Assembly (NCBI GenBank): GCA_019022495.1 | Contig: JAFEKR010000055.1 | Location: 124,001-188,000 of the forward strand | Direction: 5' to 3' | DNA: 64,000 nucleotides | Source: Epichloe hybrida | Lineage: Eukaryota; Ascomycota; Sordariomycetes; Hypocreales; Clavicipitaceae | Part shown: in pieces, positions 23,895 through 36,640 of the stretch | Layout of the letters: every line of letters starts with the position of its first letter | How positions within the stretch are numbered: position 1 is the stretch's first letter | Notes under the pieces: generated by a model | The model's input: the letters and a program-made list of their open reading frames with translations, nothing else | Databases searched by the model: none | What the model was told of the DNA's origin: nothing | Position numbers and translations under genes: made by a program

Positions 23895-26822
23895 CGGGTC
23901 TCGCTATGTACATGTGTACGGACGTACAGTGGGTTGTACATGCATATGGACATATGTACAATGCTCAAGTTCTGAGTGTTGACCCATGCACGCATGCATG
24001 CATGCATTTGAATCCATCCTCGTCCCCTGTCTGCTCTGCTCGTCCCCTTGTTTTTTCGTCCCCACCAATTCTTTTCCGTACATGCCTCGATCTCAGCCTG
24101 GTCGCCTGGTCGGTCGCCTGGTCGCCTGGTCTTTCTCTAACCGCGGAGACCTCAGACCACGGAGTAGACGGTCCTCCCGTCGTACATAGCTTGATCTTTC
24201 ACTCATGGCTCGTTTTCGTACATTTTCACCGCCACGCCTGCTGCTGGCCTCGGCAAGACTATCTGGCCTCAGATGCATATTCTCTCGACATCCCCCATCT
24301 TTTGAACACGCGTCACTTGGTCACTCGTCACGTCGTCACGACTCGCCTACCTTGGCAACTTGTCCTCATTTGAGATGTCGCTCTGGTCCGAGTGCCCCTC
24401 AATGACCTTTTCTGGGAAGATCTGTGTCTGTCAGTCAGTCATCGCCACTCTATTGTCGTTGGCATTGTCTTCGCTATTGTTGAACTTTTAGCATCGAGCT
24501 TTGCTTCCATACGATGAAAACTCTAAAAAAAACTTGTGTGGATCGTCCCTTGATCCTCATACAGTTCGACAATGCGTCCGTCATTCGCGGCACTGCACTC
24601 TATACTCTGCGATAGTCTGCCAAATAGAAACCACTTCCCTGTCCCGACAGGCACATCGTTTCAAGTCCATTCACCTCGCGGCCAAGCTTAAAAAATTCCG
24701 GCCGAGATGTGAAACCGCCGTGGGTGTGCCCGATTGGCGCTCTTTTCCTTCCTTCTCGACTAAAGAGATTGACATTTGCTGGCCACATGTTGCCATGCTA
24801 GCAGCCCGAGGTTTGCGGAGCACTGCGGAGCAACGGCCACGGTCCTTTTGTACTGAATCTTGAAGCAAATTCAGACACCACGCATTCTAGACTAATCATC
24901 AAACGGGCTTGACATTTGTCAACCTTGTTTTTTTTGGAACTGACCAGGTGCGGGCTTAGCAACAGATCGTCTTCACCAGTCTCCCTCCCCCCTCTCTGTC
25001 TCATCATCACGTGCGCCGCATGCATCTCGTTGTCATTTTGCATCGCAGATTGAGAAACAAATCAAGCTCATCAGTATTCAGTACTCAGTACTAAAAGTAA
25101 CACCTCCCGTTTTTTTCCACCGTGTCATGCAGTTCAACACCACCAACCACTGCCATCTGCTTGACTACCCGACTCGACTACGGAATGTAAGCCTAGCAAC
25201 GAGGAGTGTTAACTGTAACACAAGATTCTGCAGAAAATGAAGGCTTTCATCGTCTTCTCATTCTTTCTTTCAAGGTACAGCGCCACATTCAACAAAAATC
25301 AAATTCACTTGGGTAAATCGTATCAAGATATCCACAACCCCTTTTCCCCCTCCCCCCTCTAATCCCTCACGCCTTCCTCTTCTCACTTCAAGTTTTCGTT
25401 ACCCCTTGTCTCTGTTATCGGATAGATGACACTTTGAACATTATCGCTATTTGAAATAGCCACGTTCGAACTTGACGCGCCGAGGGACACCGGGGCACAT
25501 TGTCATATTCTTCTGATAGAGTTTATCTCATCGCTTACTTACTCTTGAAGTTGTATCAGTATAAGTAGACTGAAATACATTGCTCTACGTTGCGAGTTAT
25601 ACGTACTCAGAAATCGGTTTCTAACCATGGTCACTTGGACATGTTGTATGGCATGACCCATGGCGGTGTGGGGAGCGAGGTTGTTACGAGAATGCCGTCG
25701 CTTGATATCACCACAGAATACACTCCTTCCAAAGACGATGGACGTGTCAAATGGAACAGCGACGTTTGGCCAAAAGGAATGTGCTGAGAGGCTCCAGGGC
25801 GTCACACGCACCTGGTCTCGCGCTTCACAGGTCTTGCAATGACTGAAACCCGGAAGCCCGAGAACATCATCGCCCCCATGGCCACATCGATTTTTAAAGC
25901 CCTAAGCTCTCTTCGGAAGATGGCAGGGTACGCAGCAGTCCTTCGGCGGCTATTCGCATGCACGACAGTACGAGAGCCAAGGCCGAACTTACACATCGGC
26001 GTCGACCGCATCGAAACGAGAGGTTTCGATACCCGGCCGTGCTGTGCCCTGTCCTGTTCCGTCTTGTCCTGCCCCATGCCATGGCCCATGACCGGATATC
26101 CATTGGCAGTTCATGGCGAAACCGGCGGAGAGAAAGTGGACGTGGACTGGCCTCCTATCTCCACCCCCCTCCCCTCCCCTGCCCCCCATGTCTCAAGCCA
26201 GAAAGGCTTCAGGACGCAATCACACACACCCTGGACGATAATACCCTTGTCGTGCCTTGTCGTGCCTTGTCGAGGGCTCGTTTCCATAACCCCCCCCTGC
26301 CCATTCGAAAGTGCCTTTTGTAAAGTCGAGGTACCTACCTATGTACGTGCCTAGCTCTTCTGCTCGATCCAAAAAGATCTGCACCGCATCTCAACTCCAT
26401 TCGCCATTTATAACAAAGAGGCCGGACCGTCTGCGCCAGGCCTTGTTCCCCATCTCTTCACTTCTTCTCGTCGACCAGAGCTCTACCAACCACTCCACCC
26501 AACCACTTCCCCCACCACATCAAAGCAGACAGCTGGTGTTCAAGGTTTAGACAAGGTCGCGACCTCGTCATCAAGGCTGATTTCTTCTTGATTCAATCGG
26601 CTCCTGATTGTCTTTCTCTGCCTCCTTGAGCCATTGCTATTTCCATCCACGTCCATCACATCCGGCCAACGTTTACACTATACAAGTGCATGCATACAAG
26701 AAACCAAACCTCCCCGAAAGGACTGCTGCTGGTATCAGAACAAGTTGGTCAAGAACTGGTTCAAGGTGCTGCTCTAGCAACTACATAAATACTATAAAGA
26801 GCACAGTCGCCATCTTGAAGCC

Positions 26823-28501
26823 ATGGTCGAGCAACAGCTATACATTGAAACTGACTCTGTTCTCTCGCCTTCGGACGCTCTCTCAGAGGACCTCCCCGGC
26901 CTTTCAGACTGCGCCGGGTCTTCCACGTCGAGTTATCCAGACCTCGCACCATATACAACAGTATGCGTCAGCTTCGTCACAGACATCCATCCTCACTGCA
27001 TCATGAATACTTGGCTAACATTGGACGGCATCTAGGAGGTCCTTGCCTTTACTCTTCCCGCTCGTTGCGACCCAGACCTTCGCACGCCGATTTCTACGGC
27101 GGGCTCCCCTCCATTCCATCACGGTTACAAACTGATGAGCGATTATCCTGCCGCAGATAGCCCAAACGGTCAGGATCCAACTCCGCCAGGAAGTTCCACA
27201 ATGTACAGCCATTGGAATAACCCTCAATTTGAGATGAATAGCCATCCTAGTGAGACCAGCTCTCCCATGCATACTCCAGGTCACTTTGGAACCGACTACT
27301 ACATCGCGGGCAGGCGCACCCCGATACCTCCGGAGCCCTATCTAGGAGTCTCCGGAGTATCAGACTCTCCACACCCAGCTCCAATTTCCCAGCCTAGACC
27401 GCCGTACTATCTTCACCCGATGCCCGACCAGCACTCGTTTGTTCTCCGTGCTGGACACGCCATGTCCATGGAACCACATTCACGAGAGTTCAGCCGTGAC
27501 ATCACAATGTCTGCGCCGATGCTGCAGGACGTTCCCAGGGTCTCATCTTATCGTCACCCTGGAGACCGTCACAGTCCGAATGACGTGCCCATCAAGCAGG
27601 AACGCCGTTCTTCCCAGAACATGTGCACTGCACGGGACATTCGCAAGCACCTAGGGGTCATAGGAAACCATCGCGTCAGAAAGCCAAGCAGCAAAAACAA
27701 ATCAAACAAGCAATCGACATCAGTGGAAGATCATAGAAACTGCAATGGAGATGAAGTACCACCCTCGCTAAAGGACCAATGCCCTGATGAGGAGCGATGT
27801 ATTTTTGATTCTCGCTGGCGTCATCGCAATAAGAGAGGGCAGGATATGTGGGACAGCATTCAGAGTGACTTCCTCAAGCAGTTTGACAAGAATCATGGCA
27901 AAGAAATGCTTCAGATGAAGTTCAAGCGCGCTCGCTCCAAGTACATCCAGTGGCTTCCCAGAGATGTAAGTTGACGGACGTTTACCCCAATTTTACCCTC
28001 GCAGACCGGCCCAAAAAGAATCAAAGTCGATACTGACGGTTCTCGTGCTCACAGGAAGATATCCTTCGCGAGGCTTGGAAAAAGGTAGAGCAAGATCGTT
28101 ACCAAGCGATTCTTGACCTCTTCCACGAGATGGGAGGGTCTCGGAACATGCGTCTCAGCCCAAGCGACATTGAGGTCAAGCTAGTTCATGATTTGAAGCT
28201 TGAAGAACACCTCTTCTTAGACTGCTTCCGAGACACTGATGTCCGACGTCGTCAGAACGTATCAACAAAAAGGCGCACGAGTGGTCGTAGAGGCCCTGAC
28301 AATGTGTTTGTGGCCAAACTCATGACGAGTGTCGACCCACGTGATGCTTTGGACGAGGACGAGCTGATTACGCAAGTACACCTGGCCAGAGAGTCTCCCT
28401 CACCCTGGGAGACACCTTCAGACGGCTATGGTGAGATGATGGATATGCACGTGTGGGATAATAAAGCACCCGTGAAAGTCGAATCTGGTACAACACCATG
28501 A
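26823..28501 (+). CDS. Putative Myb/SANT-like nuclear regulator
   Basis: The exons are 26823-26960, 27036-27965 and 28055-28501, giving 504 aa; intron 1 has a GTATGC donor and GCTAAC branch, intron 2 a GTAAGT donor and ACAG acceptor, all phase 0. The first half (about 1-220) is disordered and rich in Ser, Pro, His and Tyr. A basic patch (RKPSSKNKSNKQ, about 235-245) may be a nuclear signal. The region from about 270 to 400 is well ordered with many Trp (SRWRHRNKRGQDMWDSIQSD, KYIQWLPRDEDILREAWKKV), reminiscent of trihelix or Myb/SANT-like DNA-binding folds. I do not recognise a named family. The start sits in a good context (AAGCCATGG). The 8.5 kb desert upstream is what one often sees before fungal developmental regulators, which is inference only. 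Confidence 0.75.
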
Positions 28502-31159
28502 CTACTCGTCGGCTCTTATTGAGGAAGTCGGTGTCTCCTAAGATGGTCCAATGTACCTGGCTCATGGTAGCCGGCACATACTTTCGTGGATGGTACCGAC
28601 TTGACGGCGGGCGGTTCTCTGCCCCTTGACTTATTTTCTGTCTGATGGAATCTAGGGAAATATTGATTGCCAGAAACACATGGAAGATCCATGGTTGTTG
28701 AGCGGCATGAGAATTCCAACAACGTTTCCACGTTTTTGTTTTCATTCTACCAATTCTCCCATTTTTTGTTATTATTCCTCCTTTTCAACCCTTTCCCCCG
28801 TTGATTTGAGGTGCTTTGGTCACTTGTTTATGCGGTTGGTTTGAAAAAAACACGTTTCTGGTTGTTATGTAGATTGTTTCATCTTCTCGAGAAGAGCCAC
28901 CACCCTCTTTATTTGACAATGAGTATATTTTCGAAATCTATCTAGTTCGGACTGGCTTTTTTTTTCTTCTGTTTTTTCTTCTTCTTTCATGTTGCCAGTA
29001 TTCGATCCGTGAAAGAAGTTAAGTTGGGAGGACCCCTCCCTGTTTGATTTTGCTTCACATGGCGCTTGTCCTAGGGAGCCATTTGACTCGGCATCAAGGC
29101 TGAATGAGCGGCCCTTGATAGCGCGATGCATTTCCGTAGCATAGGATGCGCACCCTTGGTAAAAGTTGGAAGGACTGCGGCTATGATGTCTTTTCATACG
29201 GAATCAGGCCGAGTGGACCATTCTGCAGCCACTTCCGCCCCGCAACTGGTCAACTTGGTATTCCCACGAGGGTTGCTTGCCCGCCTGCCCGCCTGCCCTT
29301 ATCCTACCCATCCGACTGACCAGAGTGATGGGCAGATCTGGGGAGCTTACCAATTACTGTTGATTTTCTCTTCACCAACGATGAAAGCAGAGAGAACGAT
29401 TGAGAAGTCGCACCTCTCAAGACAGCTCAAGACAGACGAACAGCAAGCAGGATGAAACATGGCCTCTCTACAGTGGGTCTAGTTGTTCTTGCAGGGGTTG
29501 TTTAGTGGGACTCTGCGGACCCTGCGGACTCTGACCAATGAGGGTCTTCCCACGCGTAGCTCGCGCCTTTGTGCTGTCTGCCCCGCCAATCTCATTCATG
29601 CCTGAATAGGCGAGGCCCCATCTAACGGAAAGCGCGTGGAAGGCGTTGAAGGTAAGGTACATGAATCATGATTAATAAACAACAACCCCGAGAATTTCAC
29701 TTTGGCTTCGGTACTGTATTGCTGGCAGCACCAAAATCTGATGGCGAGTTTTCGCTCACCAACCGGTCAACCATGACCACCCATCCATCTCAGATGCCTG
29801 CCCTGTTCTTGTTCCGGTGGGGTCACTCTGTACGGAGTACAAAATGGGATTGTATTGGTGCAGCAAGGACAAGCAAGATGTTCATTCCTTTTACGTAGGT
29901 GACGGACGTCCTTTTGGGCGCAAACGAATGGGGCGCATCATCTAGTTCGACTGTCCTATTTTGAGAATGGAACTTCCGGTATCGCAAGGGTAGTCGGTCC
30001 CGCATCCATGCTTCATGGAATCCATATCCATCCCCGGAGACGTTGCCGCAGTTACAGACTCTGGGCCATTTCCTGTTGCGCACCCAGACTTTTTTCACAG
30101 CAGCAACATCATCATCATCAGCAGAGAACATGAGACTCTCTCCGTGAACGATGGGGAAGGAGCATGGTCTTGCGTGTCAAGCAAGGAATCTGAATCTGGG
30201 TCGCGGAGTCCATGATGGAAGAAGCGCGCTAATGCAGTTGAACGAGGGCGGGGGCAAAGAGGGGGGTGAGAACAAATTCACCAGGAGTGTCTGTCTGTCT
30301 GAGACATTCGGTCACTTCCTATTTAGGAAGTGGCCGAATATGCAGAAGGGGGGCGCAGATGGGCTGATCCCTATAATCCGTACCGCCCAAACCATTGCCG
30401 GCGTGGACACGATGGATGGGACGGCATATTGCTCATCTTGCTCCTCGCCTTTGGGTCCTCACATGTGTCAACCTTGATTTGCGACGGACACATTCCTCGG
30501 TAGTAGTTTGGGTAGTATTCGCAAGCATTCGTGAGTATGCTTGGAGCTTGCTCTGCGACCTCTTTGCCGCGGTTTGACCCAGGCTATTATCGGTCGGAGA
30601 CGTCATCGTCCACTACTGCATATTATTGCGTGTTGCATGTTGCATGTTGCATGTTGCTGATACGCACGGCACGGTGCGACGGCTATTTTCAACACGTTGG
30701 GTTCGATTACGGAACCCTCTGAAATGACGAAGCATTCGAAGACTCCAGAAATTGGTCTTGCGTTTTGCTTCACGATGTTTCGATTCACGAGCTGGTCTAG
30801 GGTAGTGCCCAGACCGCTGACTAACCCGCACCAGCCACCGGAGCATCTTGCTCCGCCACACTTTAACATGACAACTCTGATCTCCCTCATGTGTGGCGCT
30901 GAGCGATGACACTTGGAACGACTCAATACCCAAGTCGGCGAGCTGAAGGTCTTCAGACAACTACCATTGCCGACGCACGGTACTGTGCTGGCGGGGGAAC
31001 TGGATCCCCCGTGTATTTACATGAGCTGGTGATTTACTCGCTCACTCGCTCTGGTCAGCGATACCTATACTTACTTCCCCGTCTTTCTGGCCACGGTGTA
31101 CGGGGTACGGACACGATAAGACGATCGTCGGAAACGCCCCATGACGACCTAGGACAAGC
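28502..31159. other. Intergenic region, no gene seen
   Basis: This is 2.7 kb between the Myb-like gene and the EDEM gene. The open frames are short and have no recognisable motif. One GTACGGAGTAC motif lies at 29830-29840. A TGCATGT repeat occurs near 30634-30655. Confidence 0.5.
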
Positions 31160-33042
31160 ATGTCGATGGTCGTGCTGCTCTGGCTATGCGCGTCGCTGCC
31201 ATGGCTTACAGTATCAATGCGGGCAGATCGCCTCAGGCAGCTACGGCAGGAAACCGTGGACATGTTCTACCACGGTTTCAGCAACTACATGAAGCATGCG
31301 TTCCCAGAAGATGAGGTATGGCAAGATGGAGCGTACGGAGAAGATCTAAAGACGGGTTCAATCAGCTAATATCTTGTGCTGGTCACTAGCTACGGCCGCT
31401 CTCTTGCGGCGCCCTGACTCGAGATGGCAACGACCCTTCGCGAATAGAACTAAACGACGCCCTGGGGAATTACTCTCTCACCCTGATCGACAGCCTGTCG
31501 ACACTCGCGATACTGGCCGGGGGACCTCAAGACGGTTCCTATACTGGACCACAGGCGCTGAGCGACTTTCAAGATGGAATTGCTCAACTGGTCCACTACT
31601 ACGGCGATGGCCGACGTGGCCCGTCTGGAAATGGTGTGCGTGCGAGAGGGTTCGATCTTGATAGCAAGGTGCAAGTTTTCGAAACCGTCATCAGAGGGCT
31701 AGGTGGTCTCCTAAGCGCGCATTTGTTTGCCACGGGAGAGCTACCGATCTTGGGCTACGAACCGAAGCCGATCGGGGGACCCAAGGGCGATGATCCGCTG
31801 GAACTTTCGCCGATACCCTGGCCAAACGGGTTGCAATACGACGGTCAGCTTTTGAGGCTTGCTCTCGATCTTGCGGAGAGGCTGTTGCCGGCTTTCTTCA
31901 CAGAGACAGGTATTCCGTATCCGAGGGTCAACCTTCGGACAGGCATACCCTTTTACGTCAATTCTCCGCTGAATCGAGGACCCGACGAGCGAGACGGGCA
32001 AGGCGGGCGGCCGGAAATCACGGCGACTTGCAGCGCTGGAGCAGCCAGCTTGACGCTGGAATTCACTGTCCTTAGCCGACTGACGGGCGATTCGAGATTC
32101 GAGCATGCGGCGAAGCGAGCATTCTGGGAAGTCTGGCGAAGGAGAAGCGAGATTGGATTAATCGGCAACGGGATCGACGCCGAGCGTGGCCTCTGGATAG
32201 GAGATCACTCCGGTATCGGCGCGGGCATGGACAGCTTCTTCGAGTATGCTTTCAAGAGCCACGTTCTCCTGTCTGGACAAGGCGTCCCGAATGCCACGAC
32301 GTCCAGGAAGCAAAGCGCGACGACCTGGTTGGATCCAAACTCCCTTCACGAGCCCCTGCCGCGCGAGATGCACTCGTCAGAAGCGTTCCTACAAGCCTGG
32401 CACGAGGCACACGCATCAGTCAAGCGCCACATATACACTGACAGGAGCCACTACCCCTACTACTCCAACTCGCACCGAGCCACAGGTCAGCCGTATACCA
32501 TGTGGATTGACAGCCTCGGGGCATTTTACCCAGGTCTGCTAGCCATGGCGGGGGAGGTGGAAGAGGCCATCGAGGCGAATCTTGTCTACACTGCTCTATG
32601 GACGCGGTACTCCGCATTGCCCGAGAGGTGGTCCATCCGGGAGAACAATGTCGAGCCAGGCATTGGCTGGTGGCCCGGCCGACCAGAATTCATCGAGTCC
32701 ACGTACCACATATACCGGGCGACCAAGGATCCCTGGTATCTCCACGTGGGCGAAATGGTGCTCAAGGACATTCGACGGCGATGTTACACGCCTTGTGGCT
32801 GGGCGGGATTGCAGGACGTCCGCACCGGCGAGAAACAGAACCGCATGGAGAGCTTCTTCCTCGGCGAAACGACAAAGTACATGTATCTTCTCTTTGATCC
32901 CGACCACCCCCTGAACAAGCTAGACGCCGCCTACGTCTTCACCACAGAGGGTCACCCCCTCCTCATACCGAGAAGGAAGAATGCTTTTGCGGCTGCACCA
33001 GTTCGCTCTCGTCGTCGGAAGCGTCATGCCAGCCAAGAAGAG

Positions 33043-33074
<32 letters not shown>

Positions 33075-34407
33075 AGAAGAAAAAGAAAGAGGCATCTCGG
33101 TTCCCTACCACAACGAAAACTTCACAAACACATGCCCGGCAGCTCCGCCGTTGGACCAGCCCCTGACGGGATCCTCCACGGCCGCCAGGCGTGATCTCTT
33201 TGGCGTCTCTCGCTTCACCAACCTCTACAACACACCGAATATCCACGGGCCCATGCAAGAAGTTCTCGCGCACGACGAAAAGAAGGGCCCCGTCACCAAG
33301 TATCGCGCCACGTCCAATCACACCATCTTCCCCTGGACGCTGCCGCCGACGATGCTCCCCGTCAACGGAACGTGCGCGGCTCCTCCGCAACGCGTCATCT
33401 CGGCCATTGAATTCCCCGCCACCGACGCCGCCAGCTCTCTCAGGTCACGGCTCGGCGCATCACTCGCGTGGTACAGCTACCTCGGACCAACAGCCGAGAG
33501 TCTAGAGGGCCTGAGACTGCAGCTCGAGCGAGAATACAGCGACCGCTACGGCCAACATGTCTGGAAAATCACCCACGTGGGCAACACGCAGCTCGGACGA
33601 CACGAGACCGTCTTCTTCCACGGCGAACACGTACGCCACCTCCGAGACGAGGCATTCACGGCTCTGCGACGCAAAGACACGGTCGATATCCACCTCCTGG
33701 TCGATGCGCCCCAAACACCGGCCAATTCCTCGGTAAATACTACTGCTCCCCCCCCCGAACATACCAGCCTCCCCCCCGAGTCTCTCCTAAAACACCTCTT
33801 CCGCGCCGTCACATCCGTCTTCGACCCCTCGGAAACCACCCGCCCCGCGTCGTCGCAGCCTCAACCCCCCCCAACCGCCTTCCACGCCTGGCAAGCCTTC
33901 ACGTCGGTCGGACCAGGCGCCTATCCGGTGCCCACAGTCCTCGACACCCCTCTCCCCGGCGGCCCCAGCTACGACGCGCACAGCCTCATCTCCGACTTCC
34001 CCTGGACAACAATCCACCTCGCAGGCCAGGCATGCCACGAACCCCTCCCCGACTCGGCCCCCCGCGACAACCAGGTCATTGTCCTCCGCAGAGGCGGCTG
34101 CTCGTTCAGCCAAAAAGTCAACAACATCCCCGCCTTCATCCCGTCAAGAGCCTCCCTGCAGCTCGTCATCGTGGTCGACGAAGCCGACGACAACGGGCAG
34201 CACACGGATCCTCTGCCCAGGCCGCTCCTCGAATCGGAGCAACTCACGCCAAAGGGTATGAAGAGGCTCCACGGTGTCCCGCTGGTCCTCATGAGAGTTG
34301 CCAGCGGGGAGTATGAACTCCTTGGGAGAGCGCTGGCCGTGGGCATGAGGAGGAAATATACTATTCAGAGCCAGGGGCTCGTCATCGAAAATGCCGTCGT
34401 GTTATAG
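31160..34407 (+). CDS. MNL1: ER degradation-enhancing alpha-mannosidase-like protein (GH47, EDEM/Mnl1 type)
   Basis: Exon 1 is 31160-31315 and exon 2 is 31390-34407, giving 1057 aa; the intron has a GTATGG donor, GCTAATA branch and CTAG acceptor. An N-terminal signal peptide (MSMVVLLWLCASLPWL) is followed by the EDEM opening DMFYHGFSNYMKHAFPEDE. The GH47 domain runs to about residue 600, with IELNDALGNYSLTLIDSLST, GLIGNGIDAERGLWI, GIGAGMDSFFEYAFKSHVLL and MESFFLGETTKYMYLLFD. A poly-Glu run interrupts it near 630-650. The C-terminal part holds a PA-like domain (VIVLRRGGCSFSQKV, about residues 895-1000). EDEM proteins trim mannose from misfolded glycoproteins and flag them for ERAD. Several N-X-S/T sites suit a lumenal protein. 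No HDEL-type tail is seen. Confidence 0.92.
33035..33090. repeat. GAA/GAG microsatellite inside the EDEM coding region
   Basis: An in-frame purine array that encodes about 17 Glu. No splice sites flank it, so it is translated. Confidence 0.95.
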
Positions 34408-35365
34408 TAGATGGACTTTGTGCCACTTTGATTCCCCCTCCCCCCCCCCTTCTCATTTTGCCACTGTTGATTATGACAGAATGGCTTGGCTGGCTGTGGT
34501 TTGTGTTATATATACATGTATATATTTCTATATGTGTATATTTGTTTTGCATAGTCGACGTGGGGACTTGTTTTATATAGTGCGTGGGTGGATGCATAGC
34601 CACGATGGCTGGTTTTTGCTACTTTTCTTCATCGAAAGCATAGAAACACTACGATAGACGGCAAAAGAGTGGCATGACGAGGGACGTGCTGGTTTGGAAA
34701 CTCATTGTTCTACAAGGCTTTCAAGTTGTTCATTCTTCCCCACCAAGTCAGAAAAAGAATTTCCCATCATTAATCGAAACTCATCGGATCTGTCCTGGCT
34801 TCCTCCCAAATGTTGAATATAGTAGTCATCGCATTAGAGACAGCCCCTTGTCCAATCTTGGTCGTCTATAATCTCTGCATATTGGCTTCACCAAATCTTG
34901 ATGTTCAAGGTCCATCAATAATTTCGTCTCGGGAATTTCCAACTAGCTTTGAAGAAAAAAAAAACCCCTTCTTAGGATAGTCCCGTCTATAAATTTTGAA
35001 GAAAAAAACCCTGCCGGCGAACGCACCAAGAAAATACGCAACCTCCTAGAACAAAGTGTGAGAAACTCGGAGAAAACTTTTTTTTTTTCAATAGACAATA
35101 ACAAGAAGAAAAACAGTGCGACCTCAAACTCCGTGATTTAGGCTATGAAATATATCCGTGTGGTATTAGTAGTGGCGAGATTCAAATCTTCTTCTTTTTC
35201 AAAAATTTGGTCATCAATTTTCGCTGCAATTGCCAGTGAGTTCTGCGTATATATATGCATGTATGACACTTTTCGCTAGCGTCCGTCTTGACATTCTGCT
35301 GAGCTGAATCATCAAATCTCGGTTGTGCGTATTTGAAAATTTCAGCGGAAGATGGCGAGGGTGTT
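34408..35365. other. Convergent intergenic region
   Basis: AT-rich 3' flanks of the EDEM gene and the APRT gene, with TATATA and A-rich runs. I see no gene. Confidence 0.5.
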
Positions 35366-36113
35366 TTATGCGTCTTCAATTAAGATGGTTGTAGGAGCTG
35401 CGCTCAGTTTTTCGCGGCCATTGAGGCCGGGAATCTCGAGGATAAACAAATGACCCATGACTTGACCCTTGAGCTGATTAACAAGGTCGATTGCCGCCTT
35501 TGCCGAGCCGCCTGAACATTTCACCAGTCAGCATTTACTTCTCCATTCATACGCGCGAAACTGTGTCTTTATAATGCAGTAGTGGCTTACCAGTGGCAAT
35601 GATGTCGTCAACGATGAGGACTTTCTGACCCTCCTTGATGGCATCCTCCTGCATTTGGAACAAGTCCTTGCCATATTCCTTGACATACTCGGCAGTCACA
35701 CAGGGGCCGGGAAGCTTGCCCTTCTTTCGAACGGCAACAAATCCGACGCCGAGACGCAATGCGAGGCCAGGGCCAAAGAGGAAGCCGCGGGCATCCAGTC
35801 CAACAATGATATCGGGCTTGGAGTCGGCAAAAGATTGAGCAATTTCCAATTCGAGGGCGGAGACGAGAGTGGCGTGGGCGTCGGGATTGGCGAACAAGGG
35901 CATGATATCGACAAAGTCGATGCCGGGGATGGGGAAGTCGGGGAAATGGCGAAGATGATTGCGCAGGCTTATCTTTGCACTGGCGAGTTGGGCGGCGGCG
36001 GAGGTGGCGGCGGAGGGCTGTCGTCCCGGGGCATCTTGTTGGGCAGCTGCGGCAGAGGTTGTCTGAATAGTGGACGACAGGTCTGATGTGAGGTTTGGTG
36101 AGGGCGCCGTCAT
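35366..36113 (-). CDS. APT1: Adenine phosphoribosyltransferase
   Basis: Exon 1 is 36113-35591 and exon 2 is 35511-35366, giving 222 aa; the intron (GTAAGC donor, TGCTGAC branch, TTCAG acceptor) falls inside the PRPP loop between ATG and GSA. The enzyme salvages adenine with PRPP to make AMP in the cytosol. Landmarks are FPDFPIPGIDFVDIMPLF, GLDARGFLFGP, the basic VRKKGKLPG and the PRPP-binding VLIVDDIIATGGSA. The first about 45 residues are Ser/Thr/Ala-rich and poorly ordered, longer than the roughly 180 aa core family; a longer upstream frame (to 36176) has no ATG. The promoter side lies in a microsatellite-rich desert. Confidence 0.95.
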
Positions 36114-36395
36114 TGTGAGGCGGGGAGAGAGGAGAGGGGAGAGGGGAGTGAAAGGAAGAAAGGCGGCAGGAGGCAAGGTGAGACGCTGCAGTCAAGCAGA
36201 CAAGGAAAAGGAAACAAGAAGAGATAAAGAGCAAACCGGGATAGCAGAGGAAGTCACGGCCTGGACGAGCGAGCAAGCGAGCGTAGAAATTTTAGCGGGC
36301 TGGACCAACTTCGGCCTGGGATGGGTGACCACTGACGGACGGGTGCGCACTGGCGACAGCGACGTGACAGCGACATGACAGCGACATGACAGCGG

Positions 36396-36396
<1 letters not shown>

Positions 36397-36459
<63 letters not shown>
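36397..36459. repeat. GGCACA microsatellite
   Basis: About ten perfect hexamer units, roughly 290 bp upstream of the APRT start. Confidence 0.95.
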
Positions 36460-36610
36460 ACCTTGAGTTCTCCAGCAGCATGTAGTGGAATGTCGCTCAC
36501 TCAGGAGGCAGGAGGCAGGAGGCAGGAGGCAGGAGGCAAGGCTCTGCGGGGGGGTGGTGGGGGGGAAGAACGTTGAGGGAAGGAGGGGGAGGAAAGGAGG
36601 GGCAGCAGGA

Positions 36611-36640
36611 ACCACCTGCGACCACCTGCGACCACCTGCA
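36611..36640. repeat. ACCACCTGCG minisatellite
   Basis: Three 10 bp units in tandem, the last with one change. Confidence 0.9.

Larger units (their letters stand above)
18335..26822. other. 8.5 kb gene desert
   Basis: I find no convincing protein gene, tRNA or transposon. All open frames are short and lack known motifs or plausible splicing. The stretch holds a poly-G run (about 18630-18646), a GGACCGT array (18924-18958), a GT-rich run (about 21606-21657), a CGGGGGCTCTTGGG array (23853-23894) and a cluster of TGTACA/CATATG/TGCATG palindromes (23905-24007). Its position directly upstream of a putative regulator suggests long promoter or leader sequence, or noncoding RNA. Confidence 0.55.

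Noticed and set aside
26025..26055. tRNA B-box-like string (GGTTTCGATACCC)
   Set aside because: It departs from the GGTTCRANYCC consensus and there is no matching A-box or acceptor stem around it.
33468..34316. 282-residue Arg/Pro-rich plus-strand frame
   Set aside because: It is an out-of-frame shadow of the EDEM gene C-terminal half.
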